Origin: Streptococcaceae bacterium
Lineage (GTDB): Bacteria > Bacillota > Bacilli > Lactobacillales > Streptococcaceae
Direction: 5' to 3'
DNA length: 64,000 nucleotides
Assembly (NCBI GenBank): GCA_022484805.1
Contig: JAKVKP010000006.1
Coordinates: 36,806-100,805 of the forward strand
Program-made: the position numbers and the translations under genes
Notes under the pieces: model-generated
Told to the model about the DNA's origin: nothing
Seen by the model: the letters and a program-made list of their open reading frames with translations, nothing else
Databases searched by the model: none
Shown here: positions 1 through 9,294 of the stretch, piece after piece
How the letters are laid out: each line of letters opens with the position of its first letter
Numbering within the stretch: the first letter of the stretch is position 1

Positions 1-10
1 TCGACATAGA

Positions 11-44
11 AAAACACCAGCCCCTCAGTAAGGAGTTGCTGGTG
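11..44 (-). terminator. Rho-independent terminator, minus strand
   Basis: Inverted repeat CACCAGC (15-21) / GCTGGTG (38-44) with a 16-base loop. On the minus strand the stem is followed by a T-rich run. It lies just after the stop codon of the minus-strand HTH remnant at 55-150, so it probably once ended that gene's transcript. Confidence 0.7.
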
Positions 45-54
45 CTTCATCAGT

Positions 55-150
55 TTATTTTTCCACAATCTCAACAATATCCTGCAAATTGCAGTCAAGT
101 GTCACGCTTATGCGAAGCGGGATATCAGTTGTGACGTTATCACCTTTAAA
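55..150 (-). pseudogene. C-terminal remnant of a Cro/C1-type HTH regulator
   Basis: An open reading stretch of 31 codons ends at TAA (55-57). Its last residues, TLDCNLQDIVEIVEK, resemble the C-terminal helix of small Cro/C1-type (YozG-like) regulators, where a short 'L-x-C-x-x-x-D-I-(V/L)-E' pattern is usual. A stop codon lies just upstream in frame and no HTH-coding sequence precedes it, so only the tail seems to survive. It is followed by its own terminator (11-44). The family call is from pattern recognition only; it could be a chance reading frame. Confidence 0.35.
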
Positions 151-324
151 ATGACATCATTATAATAAAACCAAATTATTTTAAATTTATTTAATAAGCG
201 AAGATGCCTTTTAGAGTAGCCATCTAACAGGTGCTTTTTCTATTGTCATTATAATGATAATTGCTGAGTTCGGTTGGATGTTCACCGATAGATTTGTTAC
301 TTATCAAAAAATATTTCAGTGGAG

Positions 325-933
325 CTATCTGATGATAGCAAAATCATCAACCTTTTTTCTGATATGTGTATAATCGTTTGCCAAAGGCTTACCCATTGGC
401 AGCATCAGAATTGGTATCCAATTCTCAGGAACTTTTAAGTACTTTCCAATTGCATCAAAATCGGTACCTCGCATTGGCACTGATTCATAGCCAAAAGCTC
501 TAATCACGTGCATTAAATTCATTGCGAATAGACCGACATCTAAACGCAAACCTTCTCTATCTTTGTCTTCTGGATGAGCTGCAAAATAACTTTCGATTCT
601 TAGCTTTCTATTAGCAACCTGATTTGAAGGAATGATTTGATGTTGACGTTCAAAAATAATTTGTTTATCTATATCATAGGCGCTCAAATCTCCGTAAAGT
701 AGGAAAACAGCCGAAGCATCAGAAACTTGTTTTTGGTTAAAGGAGAATTTTTTTAATTCGTTTTTTTCTTGCTTCTCAGTAATCGCAATTACTTTCCAGG
801 GTTGAAAATTATTACTTGATGGGGCATAGCTCGCGTGCAATAATATCTTTTCAATCAGCTCTTTGCTGATATGATCGTTTGAAGCAAAAGCTCTGACTGA
901 GGCTCTTTGATCTAAAAACTCTATATTTTCCAT
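325..933 (-). CDS. Nitroreductase family FMN oxidoreductase
   Basis: 202 aa. The family consists of FMN-dependent NAD(P)H oxidoreductases acting on nitro compounds, quinones or other electrophiles. The N-terminal FMN-binding pattern R-x-S-V-R-x-F is present (residues 8-14), followed by the 'HASYAPSSNNFQPWKV' active-site region. The ATG at 933 is preferred over upstream in-frame ATGs because GGATGG sits about 7-12 bases before it and homology begins here. It is transcribed divergently from the HxlR regulator at 1033, an arrangement like hypO-hypR of Bacillus subtilis, so induction by disulfide or quinone stress is plausible. The physiological substrate cannot be told. Confidence 0.85.
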   Translation of the reverse strand: MENIEFLDQRASVRAFASNDHISKELIEKILLHASYAPSSNNFQPWKVIAITEKQEKNELKKFSFNQKQVSDASAVFLLYGDLSAYDIDKQIIFERQHQIIPSNQVANRKLRIESYFAAHPEDKDREGLRLDVGLFAMNLMHVIRAFGYESVPMRGTDFDAIGKYLKVPENWIPILMLPMGKPLANDYTHIRKKVDDFAIIR

Positions 934-980
934 CTTTACCATCCTTTTTTTATGTGATAAATTTATTATATTCAATTTGA

Positions 981-1008
981 ACAAAAATATAAGTACGCAC
1001 ATTTTTGT
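981..1008. promoter_or_regulatory. Candidate HxlR operator in the divergent promoter region
   Basis: Inverted repeat ACAAAAA (981-987) / TTTTTGT (1002-1008) in the 99-base gap between the nitroreductase and the hxlR-type gene. HxlR regulators normally bind palindromes in such divergent gaps. The role as operator is inference. Confidence 0.35.
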
Positions 1009-1032
1009 AACCATGAAAGAAGGGAAAATAAT

Positions 1033-1350
1033 ATGATTAAGCAATCTTATCGTTGTGGCGTTGCAGCTGCAATGAATATACTGGGTGGAAAATGGAAGCT
1101 TAATATTTTATGGGTGCTTTCAAAATCAGAGGTCTTACGCTTTAATGCGCTTAAGCGAGAAGTAAAAGGGATAACTAATATCATGTTAACACGGAGTCTT
1201 GAAACGTTAATGGCATACGATTTGGTTGTCAAACGAGACTTTCAAACGATTCCGCCGCATACGGAATATGCGCTGACAGAGCGTGGGAAAGACCTGATTC
1301 CTTTTTTACAATCGCTTGATGATTGGGGTAAGAAAAATTTAATTGATTAG
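1033..1350 (+). CDS. HxlR/DUF24 family winged-helix regulator
   Basis: 105 aa, the usual length of DUF24 (HxlR) regulators. The signature C-x(11)-GKWK is visible: Cys8 followed by GGKWK at residues 18-22, then the FNALKREV and ITNIMLTRSLETL winged-helix segments. Cys8 is the conserved redox-sensing cysteine position of HypR, CatR and YodB, and it is the only cysteine, so a CatR-like one-cysteine sensing mode would be expected. RBS AGAAGGG precedes the ATG. It faces away from a nitroreductase and is followed by an NmrA-type reductase, so it probably controls both. Confidence 0.85.
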   Translation: MIKQSYRCGVAAAMNILGGKWKLNILWVLSKSEVLRFNALKREVKGITNIMLTRSLETLMAYDLVVKRDFQTIPPHTEYALTERGKDLIPFLQSLDDWGKKNLID

Positions 1351-1495
1351 GCATTTTTGCATCAAATAATTTTACCCAAATAAATATTGAATATAAATTG
1401 ATTGAATCGGAATTTGAACGTTCTGCTTTATTTAAAAATGATTTATGCTAGAATTCAGCTATAATACTCTATAAAAAACGAAGGAGGTAAGTTTT

Positions 1496-2326
1496 ATGAA
1501 ATATTTAGTAACAAGTGCGACAGGTGATTTGGCGTTTCAAAGTGTGCAATTTTTGCTTACTTTGGTCAATAAAAATGATGTAGTTGTAACGGTTCGTGAT
1601 TTAGAAAAGGCTGAAAAGCTTAAGGTACTAGGAGTCGAGATTAGGCAGGCTGATTATTTAGATGAATCAAGTCTTGTTGAGGCTTTTACTGGTGTTTCTC
1701 GGGTACTTTTTATTTCTTCAGGAGACTTGTCATCACGTGCCAGACAGCATAGGAATGTTGTTAATGCCCTGATTTCGGCCAATGTTCAGTTTGTTGCTTA
1801 TACTAGTGCGCCAAAAGCGGATCAATCAACAGCAATTGTAGCACCGGATCATAAATTGACGGAAGAATTAATTATGGCATCAGGCTTAAATTATGCATTT
1901 TTACGAAATAACTGGTATTTGGAAAATGAAGGTATGCTGTTTGATGCTATTGAGCAGAAACAACCTTTTGTGTATGTGACAGGTTCAGGTAGAGCTGGCT
2001 GGGCCAAAAAATCAGACTATGCTGAAGCTGCTGCGCGTATTTTAGCAGGTGTTGTACCGAGTAAATTAATTTATGAATTAGGTGGTCAGCCCTTAACCTA
2101 TCCAGAACTGGCAGATATTCTACAGGGAAACCGCGAGGAAAAAATAGCTTTAATCCCTGAGTCTGCAGAAGAATATGCTGAACAATTGAAATCGGCAGGC
2201 TTACCTGAAGAGGTGATTGGTTTTATTATCGGAATACAAAAAGACATTAAAAATGGCCAATTAGATGTTCCAAGTGATGATTTAGAAGTCGTACTAGGGC
2301 GTCCACTTACTGAATTAACAATTTAA
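1496..2326 (+). CDS. NmrA/QOR2-type NAD(P)-dependent reductase
   Basis: 276 aa atypical short-chain dehydrogenase of the NmrA/HSCARG group, like the E. coli NADPH:quinone reductase QorB (YtfG). The N-terminus MKYLVTSATGDL carries a variant glycine-rich Rossmann motif (T-S-A-T-G-D). Typical downstream segments are FISSGDL, AYTSAP (residues ~97-102) and the 'LRNNWYLEN' pattern (~141-149). RBS AAGGAGG lies 7 bases before the ATG. A terminator follows at 2344. Placement after an HxlR regulator and nitroreductase suggests a quinone or electrophile detoxification module, but the substrate is inferred. Confidence 0.85.
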   Translation: MKYLVTSATGDLAFQSVQFLLTLVNKNDVVVTVRDLEKAEKLKVLGVEIRQADYLDESSLVEAFTGVSRVLFISSGDLSSRARQHRNVVNALISANVQFVAYTSAPKADQSTAIVAPDHKLTEELIMASGLNYAFLRNNWYLENEGMLFDAIEQKQPFVYVTGSGRAGWAKKSDYAEAAARILAGVVPSKLIYELGGQPLTYPELADILQGNREEKIALIPESAEEYAEQLKSAGLPEEVIGFIIGIQKDIKNGQLDVPSDDLEVVLGRPLTELTI

Positions 2327-2343
2327 TTAAGAATAAAAGTAGC

Positions 2344-2384
2344 ATAATAGGTTGGGATATAAGTCCTGACCTATTATTTTTTTC
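2344..2384 (+). terminator. Rho-independent terminator
   Basis: Perfect 9-bp arms ATAATAGGT (2344-2352) and ACCTATTAT (2369-2377) followed by a run of T. It ends the NmrA-type reductase transcript. Confidence 0.85.
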
Positions 2385-2958
2385 GGCAATTATTGAGCTT
2401 TTAAACCATAATTAATGCCTTTATTTTTCGGAAAGAACTGAGACCATAATAAAAAAGCTAAGTGCCACCCTCCGATAGCAGTAACTCAAGGCATACTCCT
2501 CAAGTATTAGAACAAATCAATCTGTTGAGGATTGATCAAGATTTAAAATATTTAGATTAAGTAATGTCATTTAATAATTGATTTAAGCGAAAAAATGATT
2601 AGGGATATGACGAAATTATGCCTTTACACATCGTTAATCCTCTTTTTAATAGCTATTTTCTCTCATGTTTTTTAATTTATAATATATTTTTTTCTAATAT
2701 AAACTTAATTTTAAAGTTGAATTTCATAGTCAAAATTTATTTTTTAATTAAGTAAAAATCATTAAACACTTAATTAAATTAATCAAATGTTTATTTTTCA
2801 CGCTTTTTCTAAAGTTTTCATGAAAATGTATTGTAATTATTGAAAAAAACCACTAATATCTAATTTATCTGAATTATCTGAAAATTCAGATTATTACTAA
2901 TATTTTATAGAAAGGAAAAGGAATAGGGGACAAATTTAAACTTATGAAAGGATACTAG
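2385..2958. other. Long AT-rich intergenic region upstream of the ABC transporter
   Basis: 574 bases with no convincing gene. Two things stand out. AGGGTGGCAC on the minus strand (plus 2462-2471) matches the first ten bases of the T-box core, but no minus-strand gene follows it. A perfect 8-bp hairpin TCTGAATT (2868-2875) / AATTCAGA (2883-2890) sits about 70 bases before the first transporter gene and could be an operator or leader element. The rest is very AT-rich and probably contains the operon promoter, which I could not place with confidence. Confidence 0.5.
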
Positions 2959-3726
2959 ATGAATAAGCTCTTTAATATTGAACTAGCAGAAAAGTATTTT
3001 CCAAAAATTCTGAGTGCTTTACCGGTTACCTTGCAAATCGTTTTTGTCGCAACCTTAATTGGGTTAATTTTGGGCGCAGCTATTGCGCTGATCAGAATTG
3101 AAAAAATTCCAATTTTAAATCAGCTTTCAATTGTTTTTGTTTCATTTATTAGAGGAACACCAATATTGGTTCAGCTTTTTATTGTTTATTATGGTTTACC
3201 TGAATTATTAGCATATATTGGTCCTGATGTTTCTCAATTAAACAAAATGTATTTTCTTTATGTGACCTATGGTTTAAATACGGCAGCTTTCCAATCAGAA
3301 ACAATTCGTGCTGCTATCTTAAGTGTTCCTGAAACACAAATTGAAGCGGCGCTCGCTTGTGGTTTGACTAAAAAGCAGGCTTACTTCAAAGTGATTTTCC
3401 CACAGGCGGTTAGAATTGCGATACCTAGCTTTGGTACGGCAACTATCAGCTTATTGCAAGAGACCTCGTTGGCCTTTACGATTGGTGTATTAGATGTGGT
3501 CGGAAGAGCGAAAGCGCTCGGTGCTGTGTCCTTTCATTTATTTGAGGGCTATGTTGATGCGGCGATTATCTTTATTGTATGTAGTTTACTTTTAGAGCGT
3601 TTATTTAAAGTAATTGAAAAACGGATGACATTTGATAATAAAATCTCTACACCCGAAAAGAAAAAGGGGTTTGGTCGTTTTTCGTTCTTAAAGCAATTCT
3701 TTATTAAAACCAAAGAAATTGCTTAG
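2959..3726 (+). CDS. Amino-acid ABC transporter permease (HisM/TcyL type)
   Basis: 255 aa inner-membrane permease of the polar amino acid family. The N-terminal TM segment LPVTLQIVFVATLIGLILG and the FIRGTPILVQLF motif (residues ~63-74) are typical. The EAA loop that contacts the ATPase is seen as EAALACGLTKKQAYFKVIFPQA (about 129-150). It resembles TcyL/TcyM-like cystine permeases more than GlnP, but substrate cannot be assigned. It is the first gene of the transport/aminotransferase cluster and pairs with the second permease at 4670. Confidence 0.85.
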   Translation: MNKLFNIELAEKYFPKILSALPVTLQIVFVATLIGLILGAAIALIRIEKIPILNQLSIVFVSFIRGTPILVQLFIVYYGLPELLAYIGPDVSQLNKMYFLYVTYGLNTAAFQSETIRAAILSVPETQIEAALACGLTKKQAYFKVIFPQAVRIAIPSFGTATISLLQETSLAFTIGVLDVVGRAKALGAVSFHLFEGYVDAAIIFIVCSLLLERLFKVIEKRMTFDNKISTPEKKKGFGRFSFLKQFFIKTKEIA

Positions 3727-3781
3727 TAATAATATAAATTTTGATGTAATTAAAACTTGATAATAAAATGGAGGCGGATTT

Positions 3782-4597
3782 ATGAAAATTTCAAAAAAAT
3801 TAGGGGTATTTATCGCAGGTATTTCATTGGGACTATTTGCATTGGCAGGTTGTTCTGAAAAGGAGTCCGCTTCTGAAGATAGTGGTGCCGAGGAAATTAT
3901 TGTATCAACTGGGAATGATGGGACACCATATGCGTACTTAAATGAAGATGATGAGTTTGATGGATATGATGTTCAAGTTGTCAAAGCAATTGATGAGAAA
4001 CTAGAGGATTATACCTTTGATTTTATTGGTAGTGATTTTCCAACGGCACTGTCAAACTTGGAAAGTGGGAAGTCAACAATGGGGGCCTATGAATACGAAG
4101 AAAATGATGAGCGTAAAGAAAAATTCATCTATGGTGATGTTGGATATATCATCTGGGATACGTATATTGTAACTGATGGTGACCAAGGTGATGCTATTCA
4201 AAGCTTTGATGACTTAAAAGGCAAGAGTGTCTATGTGACAACAGGGACCAATCAAGCGGCGATGGCTGAAAATTATTTGAAAGAAAATCCTGATGCTTTT
4301 GAATTAGTTTACGGCGAATATACAAATGAGCAAGTCGTTGAAGCGATTTTATCAGGCAAGGTAGATGCAACATTGGCACCAAAATATCAAGTCGACCTTT
4401 ATAATAAAAACTTCGGTGTGAATTTCATTGTTGGTGATGAACCAGTCCATCAATCCGATGCCTATCTATTGTTTAATAAAAAAGCAGATCAAGATTTAAT
4501 TGATCAGGTTAATACGGCACTTCAAGAATTAAAAGATGAAGGCAAGCTTAAGGAACTATCTGAGGAGTACTTAGGTGGCGATTATGTTACTAAATAA
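3782..4597 (+). CDS. Amino-acid ABC transporter substrate-binding lipoprotein
   Basis: 271 aa. A lipoprotein signal peptide ends in the lipobox LAGC with lipid-attachment Cys24. The mature part is an SBP_bac_3 domain: STGNDGTPYAYLNED near the start, FDGYDVQVVKAI, and an arginine in 'NDERKEKFIYGDVGY' at the position that usually salt-bridges the ligand carboxylate. The linker after the lipobox is Ser/Glu-rich. RBS GGAGGCGG lies just before the ATG. It is the only binding protein in the cluster and should deliver substrate to both permeases. Cystine-type or other polar amino acids are plausible ligands. Confidence 0.88.
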   Translation: MKISKKLGVFIAGISLGLFALAGCSEKESASEDSGAEEIIVSTGNDGTPYAYLNEDDEFDGYDVQVVKAIDEKLEDYTFDFIGSDFPTALSNLESGKSTMGAYEYEENDERKEKFIYGDVGYIIWDTYIVTDGDQGDAIQSFDDLKGKSVYVTTGTNQAAMAENYLKENPDAFELVYGEYTNEQVVEAILSGKVDATLAPKYQVDLYNKNFGVNFIVGDEPVHQSDAYLLFNKKADQDLIDQVNTALQELKDEGKLKELSEEYLGGDYVTK

Positions 4598-4669
4598 AGA
4601 ATAATGAATCAAATTCAGCGTTTGAAACTAATCTTATTAATTTAATGTTTATAAGGAATGGGGGCATGA

Positions 4670-5380
4670 ATGAGTTTTAAATTAGAAGTAATGCTAAATA
4701 GCTTAAAGGTAGCCAGTCAGTACATCGGGACAACATTGTCCGTTTCCTTTGCTTCATTGTTAATTGGTAGTTTGCTGGGTTTATTGATTGCTTTGGTACG
4801 GTTTTATCGAATTAAGGTTCTATCTCAAATATTCTCAGTTTTGATTACGGTGCTTAAGGGCGTTCCGATTGTCCTGATTTTATTGGCAATTTATCTAATT
4901 TTAGCTAAAAAAATGGATGGCTTTGCTGAGTCACTGGGTTGGTCCTTACGTTTTAAAAACTTGAATTCAATTTATATTGCAATTGCTGCCTTATCGGTTA
5001 TGGCAACGATTAATTCAAGTGAGATTTTTAGAGGTACTCTTAATTCGATTGGTAAAGGTCAACAGGATGCTGCAAAATCAATTGGAATGAGTAGCCTTCA
5101 AATTATTCGACGGATTTTAATTCCTCAATCGGTGCCAGTTGCCTTACCAATGATGAGTAATTTATTAATTGGATTAATTAAGGCCTCTGCGCTTGTTTCA
5201 ATGGTTGGCGCAGTTGATGTCTTTGCAGCTGCTAAAATTTCTGTGCAACAAAATTATCGATTTTTAGAGGCTTACATTGCTGTCGCTATTATTTATTGGG
5301 GAATCAATATTGTGATTGAGCAGTCCTCTAATTTAATCGAAAAAAATCTCAATCGGAGACTGCGGAGGGATGCTGCATGA
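4670..5380 (+). CDS. Amino-acid ABC transporter permease (second subunit)
   Basis: 236 aa permease with about five TM helices. It shows [28 protein letters not shown] TM1, a '[11 protein letters not shown]' variant of the conserved RGTP motif, and the EAA-like loop [23 protein letters not shown] (about 125-147). It overlaps the next ATPase gene by four bases (ATGA), indicating translational coupling. With the 255-aa permease it would form a heterodimeric channel, as in TcyL-TcyM. Confidence 0.85.
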   Translation: MSFKLEVMLNSLKVASQYIGTTLSVSFASLLIGSLLGLLIALVRFYRIKVLSQIFSVLITVLKGVPIVLILLAIYLILAKKMDGFAESLGWSLRFKNLNSIYIAIAALSVMATINSSEIFRGTLNSIGKGQQDAAKSIGMSSLQIIRRILIPQSVPVALPMMSNLLIGLIKASALVSMVGAVDVFAAAKISVQQNYRFLEAYIAVAIIYWGINIVIEQSSNLIEKNLNRRLRRDAA

Positions 5381-6117
5381 TTTCAGTTAAAAATTTGTAT
5401 AAGCGTTTTGGTAAAAATGAGGTACTAAAGGGTGTTGGTTTAGAAATTAATGATGGCGAAGTAATTTGTATTCTTGGTCCCAGTGGTTCAGGAAAAACAA
5501 CCTTCTTGCGCTGCTTAAACTTTTTAGAGTTTGCAGATGAAGGTGAGATTACTGTTGGTAGCCAGACAGTTGATTTTAAGAAGGCGAGCAAAAAAGAGAT
5601 CCTAGCCATTCGTCGGAAAACGGCAATGGTCTTTCAAAATTATGCCTTGTTTTTAAATAAAACGGCTAAAGAAAATATTATGCTACCTTTGATGCTTGCT
5701 CAAGGCTTAAAGAAGGAGCAAGCATCAAAGGTCGCCCTTAAAATGCTAGATCGTGTTTCACTACTTGAACGTCAGGATTTTTATCCTTCTCAGATGTCTG
5801 GCGGTCAGCAGCAGCGGGTCGGTATTGCACGAGCACTCGCAATTAATCCTGAGGCAATTCTTTTTGATGAGCCTACCTCAGCACTTGATCCTGAGTTAGT
5901 GGGTCAAACACTTGAAGTAATGAAAAAAATTGCGAATAGTGGTTCGACAATGGTTGTCGTGACACATGAGATGAAATTCGCCTATGAAGTTTCGGATAAG
6001 GTTGTCTTTATGGAAGGTGGGGTAGTGGTTGAAGCAGGTACACCAGATCAGCTTTTCAATCATCCTCAAAATGAAAGAACACAACAATTTTTATCGAGAT
6101 ATACAGCAAATATTTAA
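5377..6117 (+). CDS. Amino-acid ABC transporter ATP-binding protein (GlnQ/TcyN type)
   Basis: 246 aa ATPase. Walker [10 protein letters not shown] (about residues 34-42), Q-loop MVFQNYALF, signature [15 protein letters not shown], Walker [15 protein letters not shown] and H-loop VVVTHEM are all intact. The start ATG overlaps the stop of the preceding permease. A second, similar ATPase lies at 8530; why the cluster has two is not clear. It energises the neighbouring permeases on the cytoplasmic face. Confidence 0.9.
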   Translation: MISVKNLYKRFGKNEVLKGVGLEINDGEVICILGPSGSGKTTFLRCLNFLEFADEGEITVGSQTVDFKKASKKEILAIRRKTAMVFQNYALFLNKTAKENIMLPLMLAQGLKKEQASKVALKMLDRVSLLERQDFYPSQMSGGQQQRVGIARALAINPEAILFDEPTSALDPELVGQTLEVMKKIANSGSTMVVVTHEMKFAYEVSDKVVFMEGGVVVEAGTPDQLFNHPQNERTQQFLSRYTANI

Positions 6118-6134
6118 AAGAAAGTAGGACAATA

Positions 6135-7364
6135 ATGAATTATAAATTTGCAAATCGGCTCTCTTTTCTTCAACCGAATCCATTGAGAGAAAATGCTCGA
6201 AAGAATATGATGCACCCTGAAGTTATTTCCTTTGCTTTTGGATTTCCTCCCGAGGAAGCTTTTCCAATTGAAAAAATGGCAAAAATTTCCAAGGCATTAT
6301 ATGAGTTACCTGACCACGAGGTATTTTTACAATATGGTGATACTAAAGGTCATCCAATGCTTCTAGAGCCGCTTGCAAAGCGATTGGAAACAGTTTACGA
6401 TGTTTATGATGAGCAGTCAGATGATTTAATGATTGTTTCTGGTTCTACTCAAGGTATGGATTTAACCGTGAAAGCCTTTTGCAATGAAGGTGATATTGTT
6501 TTAATGGAAGCTCAAACTTTTTCAGGGGCGGTCAACGCAGTTTTAAGCTATGGTGCAATTGCTAAGCCAATTGAGATGAAGGGGGAAACGATTGACGTAG
6601 AACAAGTTGAGTCGGCATTAGCAAATGATACAGAAGGCAAAATTAAATTAATCTATTTAATTCCAACGTTCCAAAATCCATTAGGAACCTCAATGCCTCT
6701 TGAGGATCGTCATGCCATATATGAAATTGCCAAAAAATATGGGGTTGTCATTTACGAAGATGATCCGTATGGCGATTTATTGTATGAAGGAGAACCGATT
6801 CCAAGAATTAAATCTTTTGATACGGAAGGTTTAGTTATTTATTCAGGTTCGTTTTCAAAAATTTTAGCACCAAGTACAAGATTAGGCTTCATTGCCGCCT
6901 CTAAGCCAATTATTGAAAAGTTGATTTTAGGTAAACAAAGTGTTGATTCACATACGAATCAATATTGGCAATTAATTGCTGCCAAACTAATGACTGATTA
7001 TGATTTTGAGGCACATATTGATTCATTAAGAGCTTTATATCGAGAAAAATTTGAAGCAATGATTGAAGGTCTTGAAAAAATTAACCCAGAATTATTGACA
7101 TATATTAGACCAACTGGCGGTTATTTTTTATGTGCGAAGTTAGCGGATGATGTTTGTTCAGTAAAATTCAATGATTATTTGATTGATCATCACGTTGCGA
7201 TTATTCCTGGTAATGTCATGAGCGTTGAAAAAAAGGGCTTTGAAAAATATTTCAGATTAAACTTCACCAAGCCTTCAATTGAGGAGATTGAAACAGGAAT
7301 GGCAATTATCAATGATGCACTCAAGTTTGCTGTTAAATCATCTAATAAGACGATAGCAAGCTAA
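6135..7364 (+). CDS. PLP-dependent aminotransferase (class I/II, LysN/MocR-domain type)
   Basis: 409 aa fold-type I aminotransferase. Landmarks are FAFGFPPEEAFP near the N-terminus, the aromatic/PLP-phosphate region SGSTQGMDL, the LIPTFQNPLGT motif, EDDPYGDL (the Asp contacts the pyridine nitrogen), and SGSFSK with the Schiff-base Lys242. FRLNF near the C-terminus holds the carboxylate-binding Arg. There is no fused GntR domain, so it is an enzyme and not a MocR regulator. It sits between transporter genes and a D-2-hydroxyacid dehydrogenase, which suggests that the imported amino acid is converted to its 2-oxo acid. Substrate is unknown. Confidence 0.87.
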   Translation: MNYKFANRLSFLQPNPLRENARKNMMHPEVISFAFGFPPEEAFPIEKMAKISKALYELPDHEVFLQYGDTKGHPMLLEPLAKRLETVYDVYDEQSDDLMIVSGSTQGMDLTVKAFCNEGDIVLMEAQTFSGAVNAVLSYGAIAKPIEMKGETIDVEQVESALANDTEGKIKLIYLIPTFQNPLGTSMPLEDRHAIYEIAKKYGVVIYEDDPYGDLLYEGEPIPRIKSFDTEGLVIYSGSFSKILAPSTRLGFIAASKPIIEKLILGKQSVDSHTNQYWQLIAAKLMTDYDFEAHIDSLRALYREKFEAMIEGLEKINPELLTYIRPTGGYFLCAKLADDVCSVKFNDYLIDHHVAIIPGNVMSVEKKGFEKYFRLNFTKPSIEEIETGMAIINDALKFAVKSSNKTIAS

Positions 7365-7421
7365 GCCTAGTTGAGGATGTGTGAGGAATTAATTTATTAA
7401 TTTTAGGAAGAGTGATATTGA

Positions 7422-8408
7422 TTGAAATTATTATTTGTTGGCGTAAACGAGCTTGAACGAGGCTATATTCAAAAATGGTCAATTGAAAATCAAATAGAAG
7501 TAGATGTTATTCAGGAAAATATTAATAATGATAATATTGATCAAATCAAGGGCTATTCAGCGATTTGTCTATATCCCTCAAAAGAAATGCGTGATAGCGA
7601 ATTAATATACCGAAAATTACATGAGAACGGTGTAAAAATGCTATCAATTAAGTCAACGGGTGTCGATGGGGTCAATTTTGAATTTGCAAAAAAATATGAC
7701 TTAAGTGTCACCAATGTGCCTGCCTATAGTCCAAGCTCAGTGGGTCATTATACGGTTATGACGATATTGATGCTCCTTAGAAACATACCTGCCTATTTAG
7801 AGTTAGGCGCCTTTGGCAGTGATGAACGGAAAAGTCTCATTGGACGAGAATTAGCAGATGTAACGGTCGGTATTTTGGGAACAGGGCGAATTGGTGCTTT
7901 AGTTGCTGAAAGCTTATTGGCGATGGGGGCAACGGTAATTGCGACAAGTAATAGTCAAAAAAGCAGATTAGTAGGTCAAGTGACGTATGTTTCATTTGAT
8001 GAATTGATACAGCAATCGGATGTTTTATCTATTCATATTCCCGCAACTGAAAATAGCTTTCATTTATTTTCAGAAAATGTTTTTGAAAACATGAAACAAA
8101 ATTCGATTATTATCAATTCTGCAAGAGGTCAAATTATTGACACCAAGGCCTTGATTCGATATATGAATAAGGGAAAATTTTCTGGATTAGGTTTAGATAC
8201 ACTGGAGGACGAGGAAAAATATTTTGAGATCGGTTGGGATAAAAACCCCTACTATGAGCAGTTATCGAATTTTTCAAATGTTTTGATGACACCTCACATT
8301 GCTTTTTTTACAGATATCGCAGTTAGAGAAATTACAGAAACTGCCTTAAGCAATGCATTGGATTTTATTTTATCAGGTGCTTCCTCTAATCTCATTACAG
8401 CTTCTTAA
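7422..8408 (+). CDS. D-2-hydroxyacid dehydrogenase (VanH/D-LDH-like)
   Basis: 328 aa NAD-dependent oxidoreductase. The nucleotide-binding motif GILGTGRIG lies at about residues 149-157. Catalytic residues are recognisable: Arg in NSARGQIID, Glu in DTLEDEEKYF, and His in TPHIAFFT. The last segment and the region before it resemble the VanH/FldH-type branch. The start is TTG at 7422, with AGGAAG about 12 bases upstream. It would reduce a 2-oxo acid to a D-2-hydroxy acid, fitting the aminotransferase just before it. There is no ligase or VanX gene nearby, so a glycopeptide-resistance role is not supported. Confidence 0.85.
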   Translation: MKLLFVGVNELERGYIQKWSIENQIEVDVIQENINNDNIDQIKGYSAICLYPSKEMRDSELIYRKLHENGVKMLSIKSTGVDGVNFEFAKKYDLSVTNVPAYSPSSVGHYTVMTILMLLRNIPAYLELGAFGSDERKSLIGRELADVTVGILGTGRIGALVAESLLAMGATVIATSNSQKSRLVGQVTYVSFDELIQQSDVLSIHIPATENSFHLFSENVFENMKQNSIIINSARGQIIDTKALIRYMNKGKFSGLGLDTLEDEEKYFEIGWDKNPYYEQLSNFSNVLMTPHIAFFTDIAVREITETALSNALDFILSGASSNLITAS

Positions 8409-8529
8409 TATTAAATTTTGATTCGCAGTAATCTTATCGTACGATTAATTCTATCATTTTAATTTACGGCGAATAAATGTTTAATGTTTTAAGTGGGTTA
8501 AACTTCTAATTGAAAGGTGGCGATAGTTA

Positions 8530-9279
8530 ATGGCAGCAATTGAAATTACAGATGTTCATAAGAGCTTTGGTAATCATGAAATTCTAAAGGGTGTTAATTT
8601 GATTATTGAAGAAGGAGAAGTTGTGGTAATTTTGGGTGCAAGTGGTTCAGGAAAAACAACATTCTTACGTTGTATTAATTTCCTTGAGCGGGCAAGTAAT
8701 GGCAGAATTTTACTTGGTGATACAATGGTTCGCTTTTCATTAGCAACAAAAAAGCATATTAGAAGTATTAGAATGCAGACAGCAATGGTTTTTCAGGGTT
8801 ATGAGCTATTTAAGCACATGACGATTCTGCAAAATGTAATTGAAGGCTTAGTCACACCTAGAAAGATGGGAAAAAAGGAGGCCGAGGTAATTGGCATGGC
8901 GCAGCTAGAAAAAGTTGGGTTGGCTGATAAAGCGCGCTTTTATCCGAGTCAACTTTCGGGTGGACAGCAGCAGCGGGTTGGGATTGCCAGGGCGATGGCC
9001 TTAGAACCTAAGCTGATGTTATTTGATGAGCCAACCTCAGCCTTAGATCCAGAGCTTGTTGGTGAGGTATTGGATATTATGAAACAGCTAGCACGAGAAG
9101 GACGAACGATGATTGTCGTTACTCATGAAATGCAATTTGCTTATGAAGTGGCTGATAGAGTCGTCTTTATGGATGGTGGTGTAGTTGTTGAGTCTGGAAC
9201 GCCAGATGAAGTTTTTAATCACCCTAAAGCAGAAAGAACAGAAGCTTTTTTATCAAGCTTGTCATTTAATAAAGTATAG
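8530..9279 (+). CDS. Second amino-acid ABC transporter ATP-binding protein
   Basis: 249 aa, closely similar to the ATPase at 5377: Walker [11 protein letters not shown]-loop MVFQGYELF, signature [15 protein letters not shown], Walker [16 protein letters not shown]-loop VVTHEM. Both end with the same pattern, GGVVVE(A/S)GTPD-(Q/E)-(L/V)-FNHP. RBS GAAAGGTGG precedes the ATG. It has no dedicated permease next to it, so it may form a heterodimer with the first ATPase or serve as a replacement subunit. Confidence 0.9.
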   Translation: MAAIEITDVHKSFGNHEILKGVNLIIEEGEVVVILGASGSGKTTFLRCINFLERASNGRILLGDTMVRFSLATKKHIRSIRMQTAMVFQGYELFKHMTILQNVIEGLVTPRKMGKKEAEVIGMAQLEKVGLADKARFYPSQLSGGQQQRVGIARAMALEPKLMLFDEPTSALDPELVGEVLDIMKQLAREGRTMIVVTHEMQFAYEVADRVVFMDGGVVVESGTPDEVFNHPKAERTEAFLSSLSFNKV

Positions 9280-9294
9280 AGAGTAAAGACGATT

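Noticed and set aside
7422..8408. VanH of a glycopeptide-resistance cluster
   Set aside because: No D-Ala-D-Lac ligase, VanX or two-component system nearby; the context is amino-acid metabolism.
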